The notes beneath the pieces are model-generated. The model saw nothing but the letters and a program-made list of their open reading frames with translations. It did not search any database and was not told where the DNA came from. From Candidatus Opimibacter skivensis (lineage in GTDB: Bacteria; Bacteroidota; Bacteroidia; Chitinophagales; Saprospiraceae): a DNA stretch of 64,000 nt. Where the stretch lies: positions 1-64,000 of the forward strand of contig JADKGY010000008.1 of NCBI GenBank assembly GCA_016722045.1, read 5' to 3'. Position numbers and translations under genes: made by a program. Below, piece by piece: positions 54,481 through 62,792 of this stretch; positions within the stretch are counted from its first letter, which is position 1; each line of letters starts with the position of its first letter.

Positions 54481-55297
54481 TTAGCTGATTGTCCGTCATG
54501 CGCGTGATGATTGCGGTTTTACCATCAGGGTTGAGTGAAAGGGCTCCTTCATCTGCGCCACTATTAATCGGTGCCTTCATATTTTCAGGAGACTTCCATT
54601 TGCCATCAAGGCCCTTGTGGGAGATATAGAGATCATAACCGCCGAGACCTTCATTTCCATCGCGCATGAAATACATCGTCCTTCCATCAAAATGTATAAA
54701 TGGGCTTTCTTCGTTGTTGGGTGTATTGATCGTCTGTCCGGCATTTATTGCTTTTGACCATTTGCCATCGGACAATTGACGGACCATCCAGATATCTCTT
54801 CCACCGAAACCTCCGGGGCGACTACTGGACCAATAGATCGTCATTCCATCTTGCCCAAAGCAAGCCTGGCTTTCCCATGAAACGGTGTTGAAGTTGGGTC
54901 CCATATTTATTGGGGTAGTCCATGAGTCTTTCTTTTTAACAGAAACATAAAGATCACAATTACCTAATCCATCTTTACGCTCGCAAGATGTGAAAATGAG
55001 ATACTTGCCGTCGGGAGAAATAGCTTGTGCTCCTTCGTCGTTATTTGTATTGAATGGAAGGTCTGCAATGCGTATTTTTTGATTACTATCAAATTTTGCA
55101 ATAAAAAGATCTTCCTGATCACCGAGTAGTCTTGTAAAAATCAATTCACGTCCATCTAGAGTCCATCGTCCCATCGACTCTTGATTCGGGGTATTTATAT
55201 CATCTGGTAATGGTGTAAATGTAATTTTCGTATCCGTTTGCCAAAGATTGCTTTTGCTTTCAAGGGCACTCAGTTTTGTGGTCGCCTTTTTTATCAA
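54401..55297 (-). CDS. PD40 propeller part of a broken PD40/OmpA gene
   Basis: A 298-aa reading with the full PD40 propeller (FTPLPDDINTPNQESMGRWT, YLIFTSCERKDGLGNCDLY, IYWSSSRPGGFGGRDIWM). It ends in the wrong frame after PPVQAL. The true continuation is LEVHMTDD in the 53815-54480 frame. At the 5' side it continues a TPR-like segment from 55379-55753 after two further single-base changes. As repaired the gene spans 53815-55753. Confidence 0.75.
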   Translation of the reverse strand: MIKKATTKLSALESKSNLWQTDTKITFTPLPDDINTPNQESMGRWTLDGRELIFTRLLGDQEDLFIAKFDSNQKIRIADLPFNTNNDEGAQAISPDGKYLIFTSCERKDGLGNCDLYVSVKKKDSWTTPINMGPNFNTVSWESQACFGQDGMTIYWSSSRPGGFGGRDIWMVRQLSDGKWSKAINAGQTINTPNNEESPFIHFDGRTMYFMRDGNEGLGGYDLYISHKGLDGKWKSPENMKAPINSGADEGALSLNPDGKTAIITRMTDNQLNDLFEFQLPDEFLSPPVQALGSAYDR

Positions 55298-55378
55298 GTC
55301 AGGTTGATCCGATCCCAGGCTTACAACCTTTTATACAATTCTACTGCATGAATGAATTCACTGGTCTCTTCGTACATT

Positions 55379-55753
55379 CTAGCCAGAGAATAAATTTGCT
55401 GCAATTGTGATAGTGTCAATGGCAAGAGAAGCTTCCAGCGTGATGATCGCATCGTGCTTCTTTCCGGCAGTGTAATAAATGTGACTTAACCGCTGACGTG
55501 GCAATGTCCACGTTGGATACTTAGTGATGAGATCATTGATCGTCTTTATTGGTCCGTCGATGTTTCCAGTTGCAGCGGCCAACATGGCATCATCGAGAGT
55601 CTTGAATGATTTTGCCGGAATTTTTGGTGGGACATAGGTTCCTTGTCCTGAAACTTCAGCAAGGCTCAGGAAAAAAACAAAAAGCGTAAATATTTTGATG
55701 CGCAGGTCGATGATCCGTGGATTAAAACGAAGGACAATGATGGCCATGTCCAC
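55379..55753 (-). CDS. N-terminal TPR part of a broken PD40/OmpA gene
   Basis: A 124-aa reading with a signal-like hydrophobic segment (IFTLFVFFLSLAEVSG) and TPR-like helices (LDDAMLAAATGNIDGPIKTI, PRQRLSHIYYTAGKKHDAIITLEASLAIDT). Such an N-terminus is standard for Bacteroidota PD40/OmpA proteins. The frame is lost at the A/T run 55392-55397 (one extra base); repaired it continues ANYSLARMYEETSEF. A second break at the T run 55329-55332 (one missing base) follows, after which the PD40 frame is entered. Confidence 0.7.
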   Translation of the reverse strand: MDMAIIVLRFNPRIIDLRIKIFTLFVFFLSLAEVSGQGTYVPPKIPAKSFKTLDDAMLAAATGNIDGPIKTINDLITKYPTWTLPRQRLSHIYYTAGKKHDAIITLEASLAIDTITIAANLFSG

Positions 55754-55949
55754 GTTTAGTTTTGCGATTCAATATTGTTGTACGCTTCTTTTTAATCTTT
55801 TTTCTTGGATTAAAGCTTTGATGCGCAGAAGTCGAATTTGAATGAATGCTTTCCTTTAATAGACCTGAATTATGCATGCTGTTTCCCGTAACAGCGATGG
55901 GCGATAAAAAGCCGGCAAATAATAGCAGGCAGAAGATTGAATATTTCAT
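55722..55949 (-). CDS. small hypothetical exported basic protein
   Basis: A 75-aa frame from the ATG at 55949 (MKYSIFCLLLFAGFLSPIAV, a good signal peptide); an in-frame ATG at 55961 adds four residues. The mature part is Ser/Asn rich, then strongly basic (RKKIKKKRTTILNRKTKRG). It overlaps the 5' end of the next frame by 32 bases. I know no family; it could be spurious. Confidence 0.4.
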   Translation of the reverse strand: MKYSIFCLLLFAGFLSPIAVTGNSMHNSGLLKESIHSNSTSAHQSFNPRKKIKKKRTTILNRKTKRGHGHHCPSF

Positions 55950-55968
55950 GGGCTGTCTCATCTTAGGA

Positions 55969-56418
55969 TTAATTAGAAAGTAATGCTTTCACGACGGCAG
56001 ATATTGTTTTACCATCGGCTTTTCCTGCAAATTCTTTTGAGGCTTCACCCATGACACGACCCATATCTTTCATTGTGCTGGCGCCGAGACGGGTCATAAT
56101 GGCGCCTATGGCCTCTCTGAGCTCAGTCTCTGAAAGCTGCTTTGGAAGGTACCGCATGATCACTTCGATCTCTTCACGTTCGATCGAGGCAAGGTCTTCC
56201 CGGCCTTGTTTTTCAAATATATCCAGTGAATCCTGGCGCTGTTTGACTAATTTCTGCAGCAGTGCTATCTCCCGCTCCTGGTTCAGTTCATCACCGGCAC
56301 CTGAAGTATTGTATATTAAAATGGCGGATTTTATGGCCCGAATACCCCGTAGACTTATCTGGTCTTTGGCCTTCATAGCTGTTTTGAGGTCTTCGTTGAT
56401 TGTGTTTTCGAGCGACAT
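55969..56418 (-). CDS. GatB/YqeY domain protein
   Basis: A 149-aa protein of the YqeY family, related to the tRNA-binding tail of GatB. Characteristic segments: DLKTAMKAKDQISLRGIRAIKSAI, LVKQRQDSLDIFEKQGREDLA, EVIMRYLPKQLSETEL, and MGRVMGEASKEFAGKADG (each shown in part). Role in tRNA-linked processes is presumed from the family only. Full length. Confidence 0.9.
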   Translation of the reverse strand: MSLENTINEDLKTAMKAKDQISLRGIRAIKSAILIYNTSGAGDELNQEREIALLQKLVKQRQDSLDIFEKQGREDLASIEREEIEVIMRYLPKQLSETELREAIGAIMTRLGASTMKDMGRVMGEASKEFAGKADGKTISAVVKALLSN

Positions 56419-56670
56419 GATTTATATTGGTTAAGAATACAAAGGTAATGAACCCTGAGCCCCGTTTTGGGGACTTATTTTATTTCCTCATATCACAAAC
56501 GCAAGAATGGCGCAGAGAGTTAAAATGTTTTTCACAAATGGATGTTAAATGGGCATGAACAATTCCAAATATGATGTCATCGGCAAGGACTACAATACGA
56601 CTCGCCAGGCTGACCCGTATTTGTCGCTCAAAAATAATTATTGCCCGGGCGAATCAACATACAGTCAAAA

Positions 56671-57054
56671 TCAGTTATTAGAATGCAACGCAATTACATT
56701 CCCTTCCGTATCCACGAAAAAAGCCATGTGGCCAATACCTTCACCGATGTTCGTTTTGGGCATTGTGATTTTACCTCCCGCTTTTTCGACTTTAGAAAGG
56801 GCAACTGACAAGTCCGGATTTCCATTGAGATATAATTTCACTCCATCCACACTTGGTTTGTGCATTTGACTTTGTACAAGTCCGCCTGAGGCCTTACCAT
56901 TACCGGATTCATAAGGGAAAAAAGCCATTTTCATCCCCATCATCTCCGATTCTTCCATCGTAATGTCAAAGATAGTTTCATAGAATTTTTTTGCCCGGCT
57001 GATATCACTTACTGAGATCTCAAACCAATTGAGACTATTTTCATTCGATGTCAT
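56671..57054 (-). CDS. VOC-family (glyoxalase/bleomycin-resistance fold) protein
   Basis: A 127-aa protein with the two beta-alpha-beta-beta-beta modules of the vicinal oxygen chelate fold: NWFEISVSDISRAKKFYETIF, then KLYLNGNPDLSVALSKVEKAGGKI and IGHMAFFVDTEGNVIALHS. The subgroup of small single-chain proteins is usually of unknown function; no complete metal triad can be assigned with certainty. It stands alone. Confidence 0.87.
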   Translation of the reverse strand: MTSNENSLNWFEISVSDISRAKKFYETIFDITMEESEMMGMKMAFFPYESGNGKASGGLVQSQMHKPSVDGVKLYLNGNPDLSVALSKVEKAGGKITMPKTNIGEGIGHMAFFVDTEGNVIALHSNN

Positions 57055-57143
57055 ATTGAAATTATTTTTGATTGGTTTACAATACTGATATTTTCCCTAT
57101 AACGATCGATCAAGATGGATTTGGACAAGAGAGGAAAAATAAT

Positions 57144-58085
57144 TTATTGAACGATCACTTTTTTTACAACCATGGAGTCGCCTGAAATTATTTTAAGCAA
57201 GTATGCGGAAACCGGCAGAACTAATTCTGTCATCTTATCCAGAGGTTTAACCGTAACTATATATTTTCCCATGATATCATATATCTGTATTTCATCAATA
57301 TTATGATCAGCTGAACTCACATGAATGATGCCTGAAGAAGGGCAAGGATAAACTTTAAAATCATCCGGTCGCAGTCCGTCATTAAGGCCGGTTGAAATGA
57401 TAAAATCCGCATTAACGCTTGTAAAATAAAGTGAAGTCGTTGCCTCAAAACCCGAATCTGTCCCAATGATAAACCAAGCCTCACCTGATCCATCAGTTTT
57501 AAAAGTGAAGGGGTGACTAAAATTGTTGTTCGTCTTGATAGCATACACAGAGGTCGTATCCGCTACGCCGACATGGCCAATGGTATCCATATCAACCCCC
57601 GGAATGGATTGATTTCCTTTGTCAATATTCATCGCCACATAAGGCTCAGCCTGGTCAATGATGATCGTATCTGGTTCGATCAGTGTGAGACCTGCTTTCA
57701 TGGTTACCCCTTCGCCCGGAGCGCCGCCTACTCCGATAGCATTAGTCGGATAGATAGAAGCAAATTCAACTGCAAATGTTACCTGATATGTTGCATTGGG
57801 CTGCAATCCTGTGATTCTTCTTTTCATGTACATGAAGAGGTCGTCGCTGGGATTGACGCCACTCATATATTGAGCTCTTCGAAGGGTATCCAAAGGAAAG
57901 GGCAATGTTTGATTTGAGAATGTATATTGATGTTGCTGGCTTTGGATGACACTAAAATCAGAAACACCTCCTTCAAATTGTTGATCTCCTAAAGAAAAGT
58001 CATAGGTGTATGTTTGTGCGACTGTGTGATTGAGGGTTGGAGGAAGCAATAAGAGCAAGAGAGGTAGTCGGGTTTTAATCATCAT
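57144..58085 (-). CDS. T9SS type A sorting-domain protein
   Basis: A 313-aa secreted protein with a signal peptide (KTRLPLLLLLLPPTLNHTVAQ), a beta-rich body (about 25-235, including YQVTFAVEFAS and DGSGEAWFIIGTDSGFE) and a C-terminal sorting domain (DDFKVYPCPSSGIIHVSS ... KKVIVQ). The body has no family I recognise. It is divergent from the LVIVD-repeat gene. Confidence 0.82.
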   Translation of the reverse strand: MMIKTRLPLLLLLLPPTLNHTVAQTYTYDFSLGDQQFEGGVSDFSVIQSQQHQYTFSNQTLPFPLDTLRRAQYMSGVNPSDDLFMYMKRRITGLQPNATYQVTFAVEFASIYPTNAIGVGGAPGEGVTMKAGLTLIEPDTIIIDQAEPYVAMNIDKGNQSIPGVDMDTIGHVGVADTTSVYAIKTNNNFSHPFTFKTDGSGEAWFIIGTDSGFEATTSLYFTSVNADFIISTGLNDGLRPDDFKVYPCPSSGIIHVSSADHNIDEIQIYDIMGKYIVTVKPLDKMTELVLPVSAYLLKIISGDSMVVKKVIVQ

Positions 58086-58306
58086 TCAGTTTTAGTTTAT
58101 ATCTTAAGTTATAGTTTATATCTATAGAGAAGAATTTTAAGTAGTTGGTTGGGTTTACGGTAGTTTTGAATTACCCACTGCCCTTGCATAACATCAGTTC
58201 CTTTGATAGGTTATTTAAAAATGAAATCTTTAGAGTAAAAATGAATTTTGTTTGAAATCGCCTTATCAACCCATTATTCCGTCTCAGATCATTAAATCAC
58301 GTCATT

Positions 58307-59746
58307 ATGAACCGGATCATTTTATTTGTATTTGTTCTCCTGTCATTAATGTATCAGTGTCGTGTTTTTTCTCAGTGCCAGGGCTGGACAAACTTTCAAC
58401 TGGTCACAGATACATTCACAAATCCTGCTTTTGGAAATATTCTCTCCCTCGAACGTGATAAGACAGGAAAGCCCTTTGTATATCTTGCGGCTAAGGATGC
58501 CGGTATCATCGTATATGATATTTCTGATCCCGGCACAGCTGTACTGACGGCTAATGTTTCAACCAACGATTTTTCGGGTTTTGATGCGATCAATTTAGTA
58601 CAGGATAGCGTGTACCTGTACGTTACGCTTGGAGATATTTGGAATGATCAGGAAGAATCGGGTTTGGCGATCATTGATGTCACCGATCCTTCTTCACCGA
58701 TAACCCTGGATCATTATACGCTCATGGGTTCGCAGGGAGGAGCCGGATGTGTGAGTGTCAGAGGCCATTTTGCATATCTCGCTTCGATGCGAAATGGATT
58801 AATCATTCTTGATATTGAGGATAAAAGAAATATTCAATTTAAAAGTCAACTCGTCTTTGAAAATATTTTTCCACACCATATGACCGGCGGCATCGGTATG
58901 TACAATGCCAGGGGAATTGCACTCAAAGATTCTCTGGCATACGTTTGCTATGACCGGGGCGGTCTGAGGATAGTCAATATATCTGATGTGACACATCCGG
59001 TTGAAATAAACAAGTATTGTTTTGCCCCCTTAATAGATAAAGCAACCGCGTATAATAATATTGTCATTGATCAAAATCTGGCTTATGTTTCCATAGATTA
59101 TTATGGAATGGAAATACTGGATTTGACCGATCCAATGAATATCATCCAACGTGGGTGGTGGCATCCGGATAACTGGGCAGATACAACCAATGATTATTTG
59201 GTGTGGGCCAATTCCCAGGGACATGCCAACGAACTGGCTTATGACCCGGTCTGTAAAATGGTATACATCGCTGCCGGCAAAAGTGATGTGGTCGCTGTAT
59301 CCGTTATCGATCCATCTCATCCAGTCACATGCCAAACGTATGGATCAGTCACTGATGATTATGGGACATGGGGATTAGATCTTTTCCGGGATACGGTATA
59401 TGTAGCCTATATCTGGACTTTTGGTTTTCCTCCCTTTTCAAACTATACCGGATTTTCGGAATTGGCGATCAATGCCTGTGGTACAACATCAATAGAAAAA
59501 AAGGAATCCATTGCTCCTTTTTTTATAACACCCAATCCTTTTTTTAACGAAATCCATATTGAATTCAATGATTTCTTTTCATCTGTACAAGTGGAATTAC
59601 TAAATACTTTTGGGCAACTTGTACATCAACAACAATATGCTACTGTTTCTTCAACAACAATCCCCTTTGATGGGCCAGCCGGATTATATGTGCTACGCCT
59701 GAGGATCAATAATCAATTATTCATCACTAAATTGGTGAAGTCATAG
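58307..59746 (+). CDS. LVIVD-repeat T9SS sorting-domain protein
   Basis: A 479-aa secreted protein. Signal peptide MNRIILFVFVLLSLMYQCRV. Repeats of the LVIVD type build a beta propeller: VYLAAKDAGIIVYDISDPG, SGLAIIDVTDPSSPITLD, AYLASMRNGLIILDIED, AYVCYDRGGLRIVNISDVTHPVEI, AYVSIDYYGMEILDLTDP. A C-terminal sorting domain follows (ITPNPFFNEIHIEF to FITKLVKS). Ligand or substrate unknown. Confidence 0.87.
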   Translation: MNRIILFVFVLLSLMYQCRVFSQCQGWTNFQLVTDTFTNPAFGNILSLERDKTGKPFVYLAAKDAGIIVYDISDPGTAVLTANVSTNDFSGFDAINLVQDSVYLYVTLGDIWNDQEESGLAIIDVTDPSSPITLDHYTLMGSQGGAGCVSVRGHFAYLASMRNGLIILDIEDKRNIQFKSQLVFENIFPHHMTGGIGMYNARGIALKDSLAYVCYDRGGLRIVNISDVTHPVEINKYCFAPLIDKATAYNNIVIDQNLAYVSIDYYGMEILDLTDPMNIIQRGWWHPDNWADTTNDYLVWANSQGHANELAYDPVCKMVYIAAGKSDVVAVSVIDPSHPVTCQTYGSVTDDYGTWGLDLFRDTVYVAYIWTFGFPPFSNYTGFSELAINACGTTSIEKKESIAPFFITPNPFFNEIHIEFNDFFSSVQVELLNTFGQLVHQQQYATVSSTTIPFDGPAGLYVLRLRINNQLFITKLVKS

Positions 59747-59764
59747 ACAATACTGAATACTTTC

Positions 59765-59784
59765 TCACTAGATCACTAGATCAC
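59765..59784 (+). repeat. 8-bp tandem repeat upstream of sugE
   Basis: The unit TCACTAGA occurs 2.5 times and ends 14 bases before the sugE start codon. Confidence 0.7.
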
Positions 59785-59798
59785 AACATCACTCGATA

Positions 59799-60125
59799 AT
59801 GAACTGGATCATCCTCATCATCGCCGGCTTATTCGAAGCGGGATTCGCCACCTGTATCGGTAAACTTAAAGAATCAACGGGTCAGGCATCCGTGATGTGG
59901 TTCGGCGGTTTTTTGATCTGTCTTGTGACCAGCATGTATTTGCTTTATCGCGCCGCGCAAACTTTACCTGTTGGAACTGCGTATGCCGTCTGGACAGGGA
60001 TAGGTGCTGTAGGAATTGTTACAATAGGAATATTTGTTTTCAAAGAACCTGCTACTTTCTGGCGTATATTCTTCCTGGCTACATTGATTAGTTCGATTGT
60101 GGGGTTGAAGATGGTTAGCCCCTAA
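59799..60125 (+). CDS. sugE: SMR-family exporter, SugE/Gdx type
   Basis: A 108-aa small multidrug resistance protein with four helices. The essential glutamate is in IIAGLFEAGFA (E14), and the SugE/Gdx signature LPVGTAYAVWTGIGAVG is present. The Gdx subgroup exports guanidinium in exchange for protons; some members handle quaternary ammonium compounds. It lies 19 bp upstream of guaD on the same strand, so they may be co-transcribed. Confidence 0.9.
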   Translation: MNWIILIIAGLFEAGFATCIGKLKESTGQASVMWFGGFLICLVTSMYLLYRAAQTLPVGTAYAVWTGIGAVGIVTIGIFVFKEPATFWRIFFLATLISSIVGLKMVSP

Positions 60126-60144
60126 AACTCACTACTTTTACAAC

Positions 60145-60621
60145 ATGACCGAAGACCAAAAACAATTTATGCTCGAAGCCATCCGCCTGTCATCGGATGG
60201 CATGGAATCCAACGACGGCGGCCCATTCGGTTGCATCATCGTCAAAGACGGCGAAATCATCGGCAGAGGAAATAACAAAGTCACCTCCACCAATGATCCA
60301 ACAGCACATGCTGAAATCATCGCCATCAGAAACGCATGTGACCATCTCCACACATTCCAGCTCGATGATTGTGAGTTATACACATCATGTGAACCCTGTC
60401 CGATGTGTCTCGGCGCTATTTACTGGGCACGTCCGAAAAAAGTCTACTTCGCATGCTCACGTCATGATGCCGCGGAGATTGGTTTTGATGATGATTTTAT
60501 TTATACCGAACTAAAAAACACAATTGAAGAGAGAAGTATCCCGATGGAACAAATCCTTCGCGCAGATGCATTGCAGGTATTTAAAGAATGGAATCGGAAA
60601 GATGATAAAGTGGAATATTGA
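60145..60621 (+). CDS. guaD: guanine deaminase (cytidine deaminase-like fold)
   Basis: A 158-aa zinc enzyme converting guanine to xanthine and ammonia. Zinc-site motifs HAEIIAIRNAC (H and catalytic E) and SCEPCPMCLGAIYWARP (two Cys) match the Bacillus-type GuaD, as do the C-terminal segments FDDDFIYTEL and EERSIPMEQI. The product, xanthine, is the substrate of the xanthine dehydrogenase encoded 0.7 kb downstream, which supports a purine catabolic cluster. Confidence 0.92.
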   Translation: MTEDQKQFMLEAIRLSSDGMESNDGGPFGCIIVKDGEIIGRGNNKVTSTNDPTAHAEIIAIRNACDHLHTFQLDDCELYTSCEPCPMCLGAIYWARPKKVYFACSRHDAAEIGFDDDFIYTELKNTIEERSIPMEQILRADALQVFKEWNRKDDKVEY

Positions 60622-60642
60622 AAGGGATGCCGGATGCCGGAC

Positions 60643-60686
60643 GGTTACTGAGCTGTAGCACCTGGTTGAGTAAAGCAGGTCGAAGT
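60643..60686 (+). repeat. 44-nt CTGTAGC repeat, copy 5, between 9-bp direct repeats
   Basis: Begins GGTTACTGAGCTGTAGCA and ends GGTCGAAGT. It is flanked on both sides by ATGCCGGAC (60634-60642 and 60687-60695), which looks like a target-site duplication, although a third partial copy of the same motif lies just to the left. Confidence 0.8.
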
Positions 60687-60776
60687 ATGCCGGACTCATG
60701 ACGCTTTTATTGTTTATCTCCGTATTAATCTCTCAAAATAATTATTCAATCACCTGCCCCCATAATCCTATAAGCT

Positions 60777-60819
60777 CATAAGCCCATAAACCTTATAAAC
60801 TTCATAAGCCCATAAACCT
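60777..60819 (+). repeat. 17-bp direct repeats just upstream of the YdcZ-type gene
   Basis: CATAAGCCCATAAACCT occurs at 60777-60793 and 60803-60819, ending nine bases before the start codon. A related stretch (ataaacttataagcc) lies upstream of the RND pump near 30,435. Confidence 0.8.
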
Positions 60820-60827
60820 CATAAGCA

Positions 60828-61271
60828 ATGCCCTGGATATTCATACTACTCGTCCTCGTCGCCGGCATGATGATGCCCACACAAGGTGCCATCAATAACA
60901 AGCTCGCCACGTATGTTCAAAGCCCTTTACTGGCGTCTTTTTTTTCATTTGCCGTTGGATTGGTCGGTCTCTTTGTCTATATTATTGTGGCAAGAATTCC
61001 GCTGTATACTCTTGGGAATATCAGAAATGCGCCGGCTATTTCGTGGTTAGGTGGTTTGTGCGGAGCTTTTTTTGTTACTGCAGTCGTTATTTCAGTTCCT
61101 CGTCTTGGTATCGCGCTGACCTTTAGTCTTGTCATCCTCGGGCAGATGTTGATTACGTTGCCCATCGATCATTTTGGTTTTTTAGGCATTCCTGTCAAAG
61201 AAATAAATCTACCTCGATTGATAGGCGTTGCATTGGTGATTCTGGGTGTATTTTTAATCCGGCGTTTTTGA
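60828..61271 (+). CDS. DMT-family transporter (YdcZ/DUF606 type)
   Basis: A 147-aa membrane protein with four or five helices. Conserved family features: MMMPTQGAINNKLATYVQSPLLASFFSFAVG (in part) at the N-terminus and FVTAVVISVPRLGIALTFSLVILGQM near the centre, then the PVKEINLPRLIGVALVILGVFLI end. It probably works as a dimer in metabolite export or uptake. Its place between guaD and xdhA suggests a purine-related cargo, which is inference. Confidence 0.85.
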   Translation: MPWIFILLVLVAGMMMPTQGAINNKLATYVQSPLLASFFSFAVGLVGLFVYIIVARIPLYTLGNIRNAPAISWLGGLCGAFFVTAVVISVPRLGIALTFSLVILGQMLITLPIDHFGFLGIPVKEINLPRLIGVALVILGVFLIRRF

Positions 61272-61307
61272 TGTTACCTTACAAGACATCTTTGTCAGCG
61301 GACTACA

Positions 61308-62792
61308 ATGCTTTCATTTATTCTCAATAACGATACGATTCATACTGACATGCCTCCGGGTATGACGTTGCTTGATTTCGTACGTTATCACAAACATCTC
61401 ACCGGCACCAAAATAGGTTGCCGTGAAGGAGATTGCGGTGCATGTACGATCCTTGTAGGAGATCATTGTGACGATAAGGTCAACTATCGTTCTATGACGT
61501 CCTGTCTGATGCCTTTGTCAAATGCTGATGGCAAACACATCGTAACAATCGAAGGCATCAATCCTTCCTCCGGACAACTAACGCCTGTGCAACAAGCCAT
61601 GGTCGAAGAAAATGGTACACAGTGCGGTTTCTGTACCGTTGGATTCGTGGTATCACTTACAGGATTTTGTCTGAATAATAATAATCCTTCACAGGAAGCA
61701 GCTATCGCTTCGATTGATGGCAATATCTGTCGTTGCACAGGATATAAATCGATTGAAAGAGCGTCGGCAAGACTGATCAATCTTCTGAATACAAATCAGA
61801 ACAGTGCTTCACTTGCATTTGCAATCGAGCATAAAATAGTTCCCTCTTGGTTTGCTGACATCAAGGACCGCCTCGCAGAGATCAATGCATCTACATCAGA
61901 GCGTAAATCGATTGAACCCATAAAAAAATATACAATCGTCAGCGGAGGTACAGATCTGTATGTACAACGTCCTGAAGACATGGTGCACAGCGTGACCTTG
62001 AATATGTTCAATCGAAATTCTTTGAAAGAAATCATCGAGGTTGATGGACGCATAGAAATAGGAGCAGAAGCCACTGTCACTGATATGCTGGAATCTCCGG
62101 TCATGAACGAAATATTTCCACATCTAAAAAAACATTTAAAGCTCCTCTCCTCCACACCCATTCGCAACATGGCCACCATAGCAGGTAATCTTGTGAATGC
62201 CTCACCGATTGGGGATATGACTATATGGTTCCTGGCTTTAGATGCAACTGTTGTCGTTCGTAATGAAATCCAGGATGCGGAGTTGCCTTTGAGAGTACGG
62301 ACAGGTCGCGACCTGTCCGTACTCTCAAAGGCAACTCAACCCTCAGGTAATTCACGCGAAATTCAACTTCGTGATTTCTATGAAGGATACAAGAAACTGG
62401 CAAAAAGTGCTGATGAGATCGTGGAAAAAATTTATTTCAAAAAACCAGATCATTGTTGCCGGTTTAATTTTGAAAAGGTCAGCAAGCGAACATTTCTTGA
62501 TATCGCTACAGTCAATACGGCTATGTTTCTGCGCGTAGAAGATGAACTGATCGTAGAGGCACATATATCAGCCGGCGGTGTCGGACCTATTCCACTTTAT
62601 CTCAAAAATACCTCATCATGTTTGTTGTTTAAACTATTTCCGTTTGATGAAGAGACTATGCGTGAATTGATTTTCATACTTGAGTCTGAAATATCACCCA
62701 TATCAGATGTGCGCGGATCGGCAGACTATAAACGATTGTTGATGAAACAATTGTTCCTTGCTCATTTCACTGAATTATTTCCGGCATCATGA
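61308..62792 (+). CDS. xdhA: xanthine dehydrogenase small subunit (2Fe-2S and FAD), with an in-frame palindrome insertion
   Basis: A 494-aa subunit. Two [2Fe-2S] clusters are bound by the N-terminal part (GCREGDCGACTILVG; later QCGFCTVGFV and GNICRCTGYKS). The FAD-binding domain starts at about 200 (IVSGGTDLYV; TIAGNLVNASPIGDM), and the C-terminal CO dehydrogenase flavoprotein domain follows. Between DATVVVRNEI and REIQLRDFYEGYKK, where homologues have a short loop, there are about 20 additional residues (ELPLRVRTGRDLSVLSKAT) encoded by a perfect 58-bp palindrome at 62280-62337. The reading frame is kept, so the protein is probably functional. Its stop overlaps the xdhB start by 4 bases (ATGA). 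Confidence 0.93.
   Translation: MLSFILNNDTIHTDMPPGMTLLDFVRYHKHLTGTKIGCREGDCGACTILVGDHCDDKVNYRSMTSCLMPLSNADGKHIVTIEGINPSSGQLTPVQQAMVEENGTQCGFCTVGFVVSLTGFCLNNNNPSQEAAIASIDGNICRCTGYKSIERASARLINLLNTNQNSASLAFAIEHKIVPSWFADIKDRLAEINASTSERKSIEPIKKYTIVSGGTDLYVQRPEDMVHSVTLNMFNRNSLKEIIEVDGRIEIGAEATVTDMLESPVMNEIFPHLKKHLKLLSSTPIRNMATIAGNLVNASPIGDMTIWFLALDATVVVRNEIQDAELPLRVRTGRDLSVLSKATQPSGNSREIQLRDFYEGYKKLAKSADEIVEKIYFKKPDHCCRFNFEKVSKRTFLDIATVNTAMFLRVEDELIVEAHISAGGVGPIPLYLKNTSSCLLFKLFPFDEETMRELIFILESEISPISDVRGSADYKRLLMKQLFLAHFTELFPAS
62280..62337. repeat. 58-bp perfect palindrome inside xdhA
   Basis: Bases 62280-62308 and 62309-62337 are exact reverse complements (29+29, no loop), centred on GGTCGCGACC. 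It is read in frame by xdhA, and the opposite strand encodes the same peptide. It differs in sequence from the other palindromic families in the window. Confidence 0.97.

Noticed and set aside
62221..62403. Minus-strand frame across xdhA containing the peptide ELPLRVRTGRDLSVL
   Set aside because: It is the mirror reading of the 58-bp palindrome and not an independent gene.
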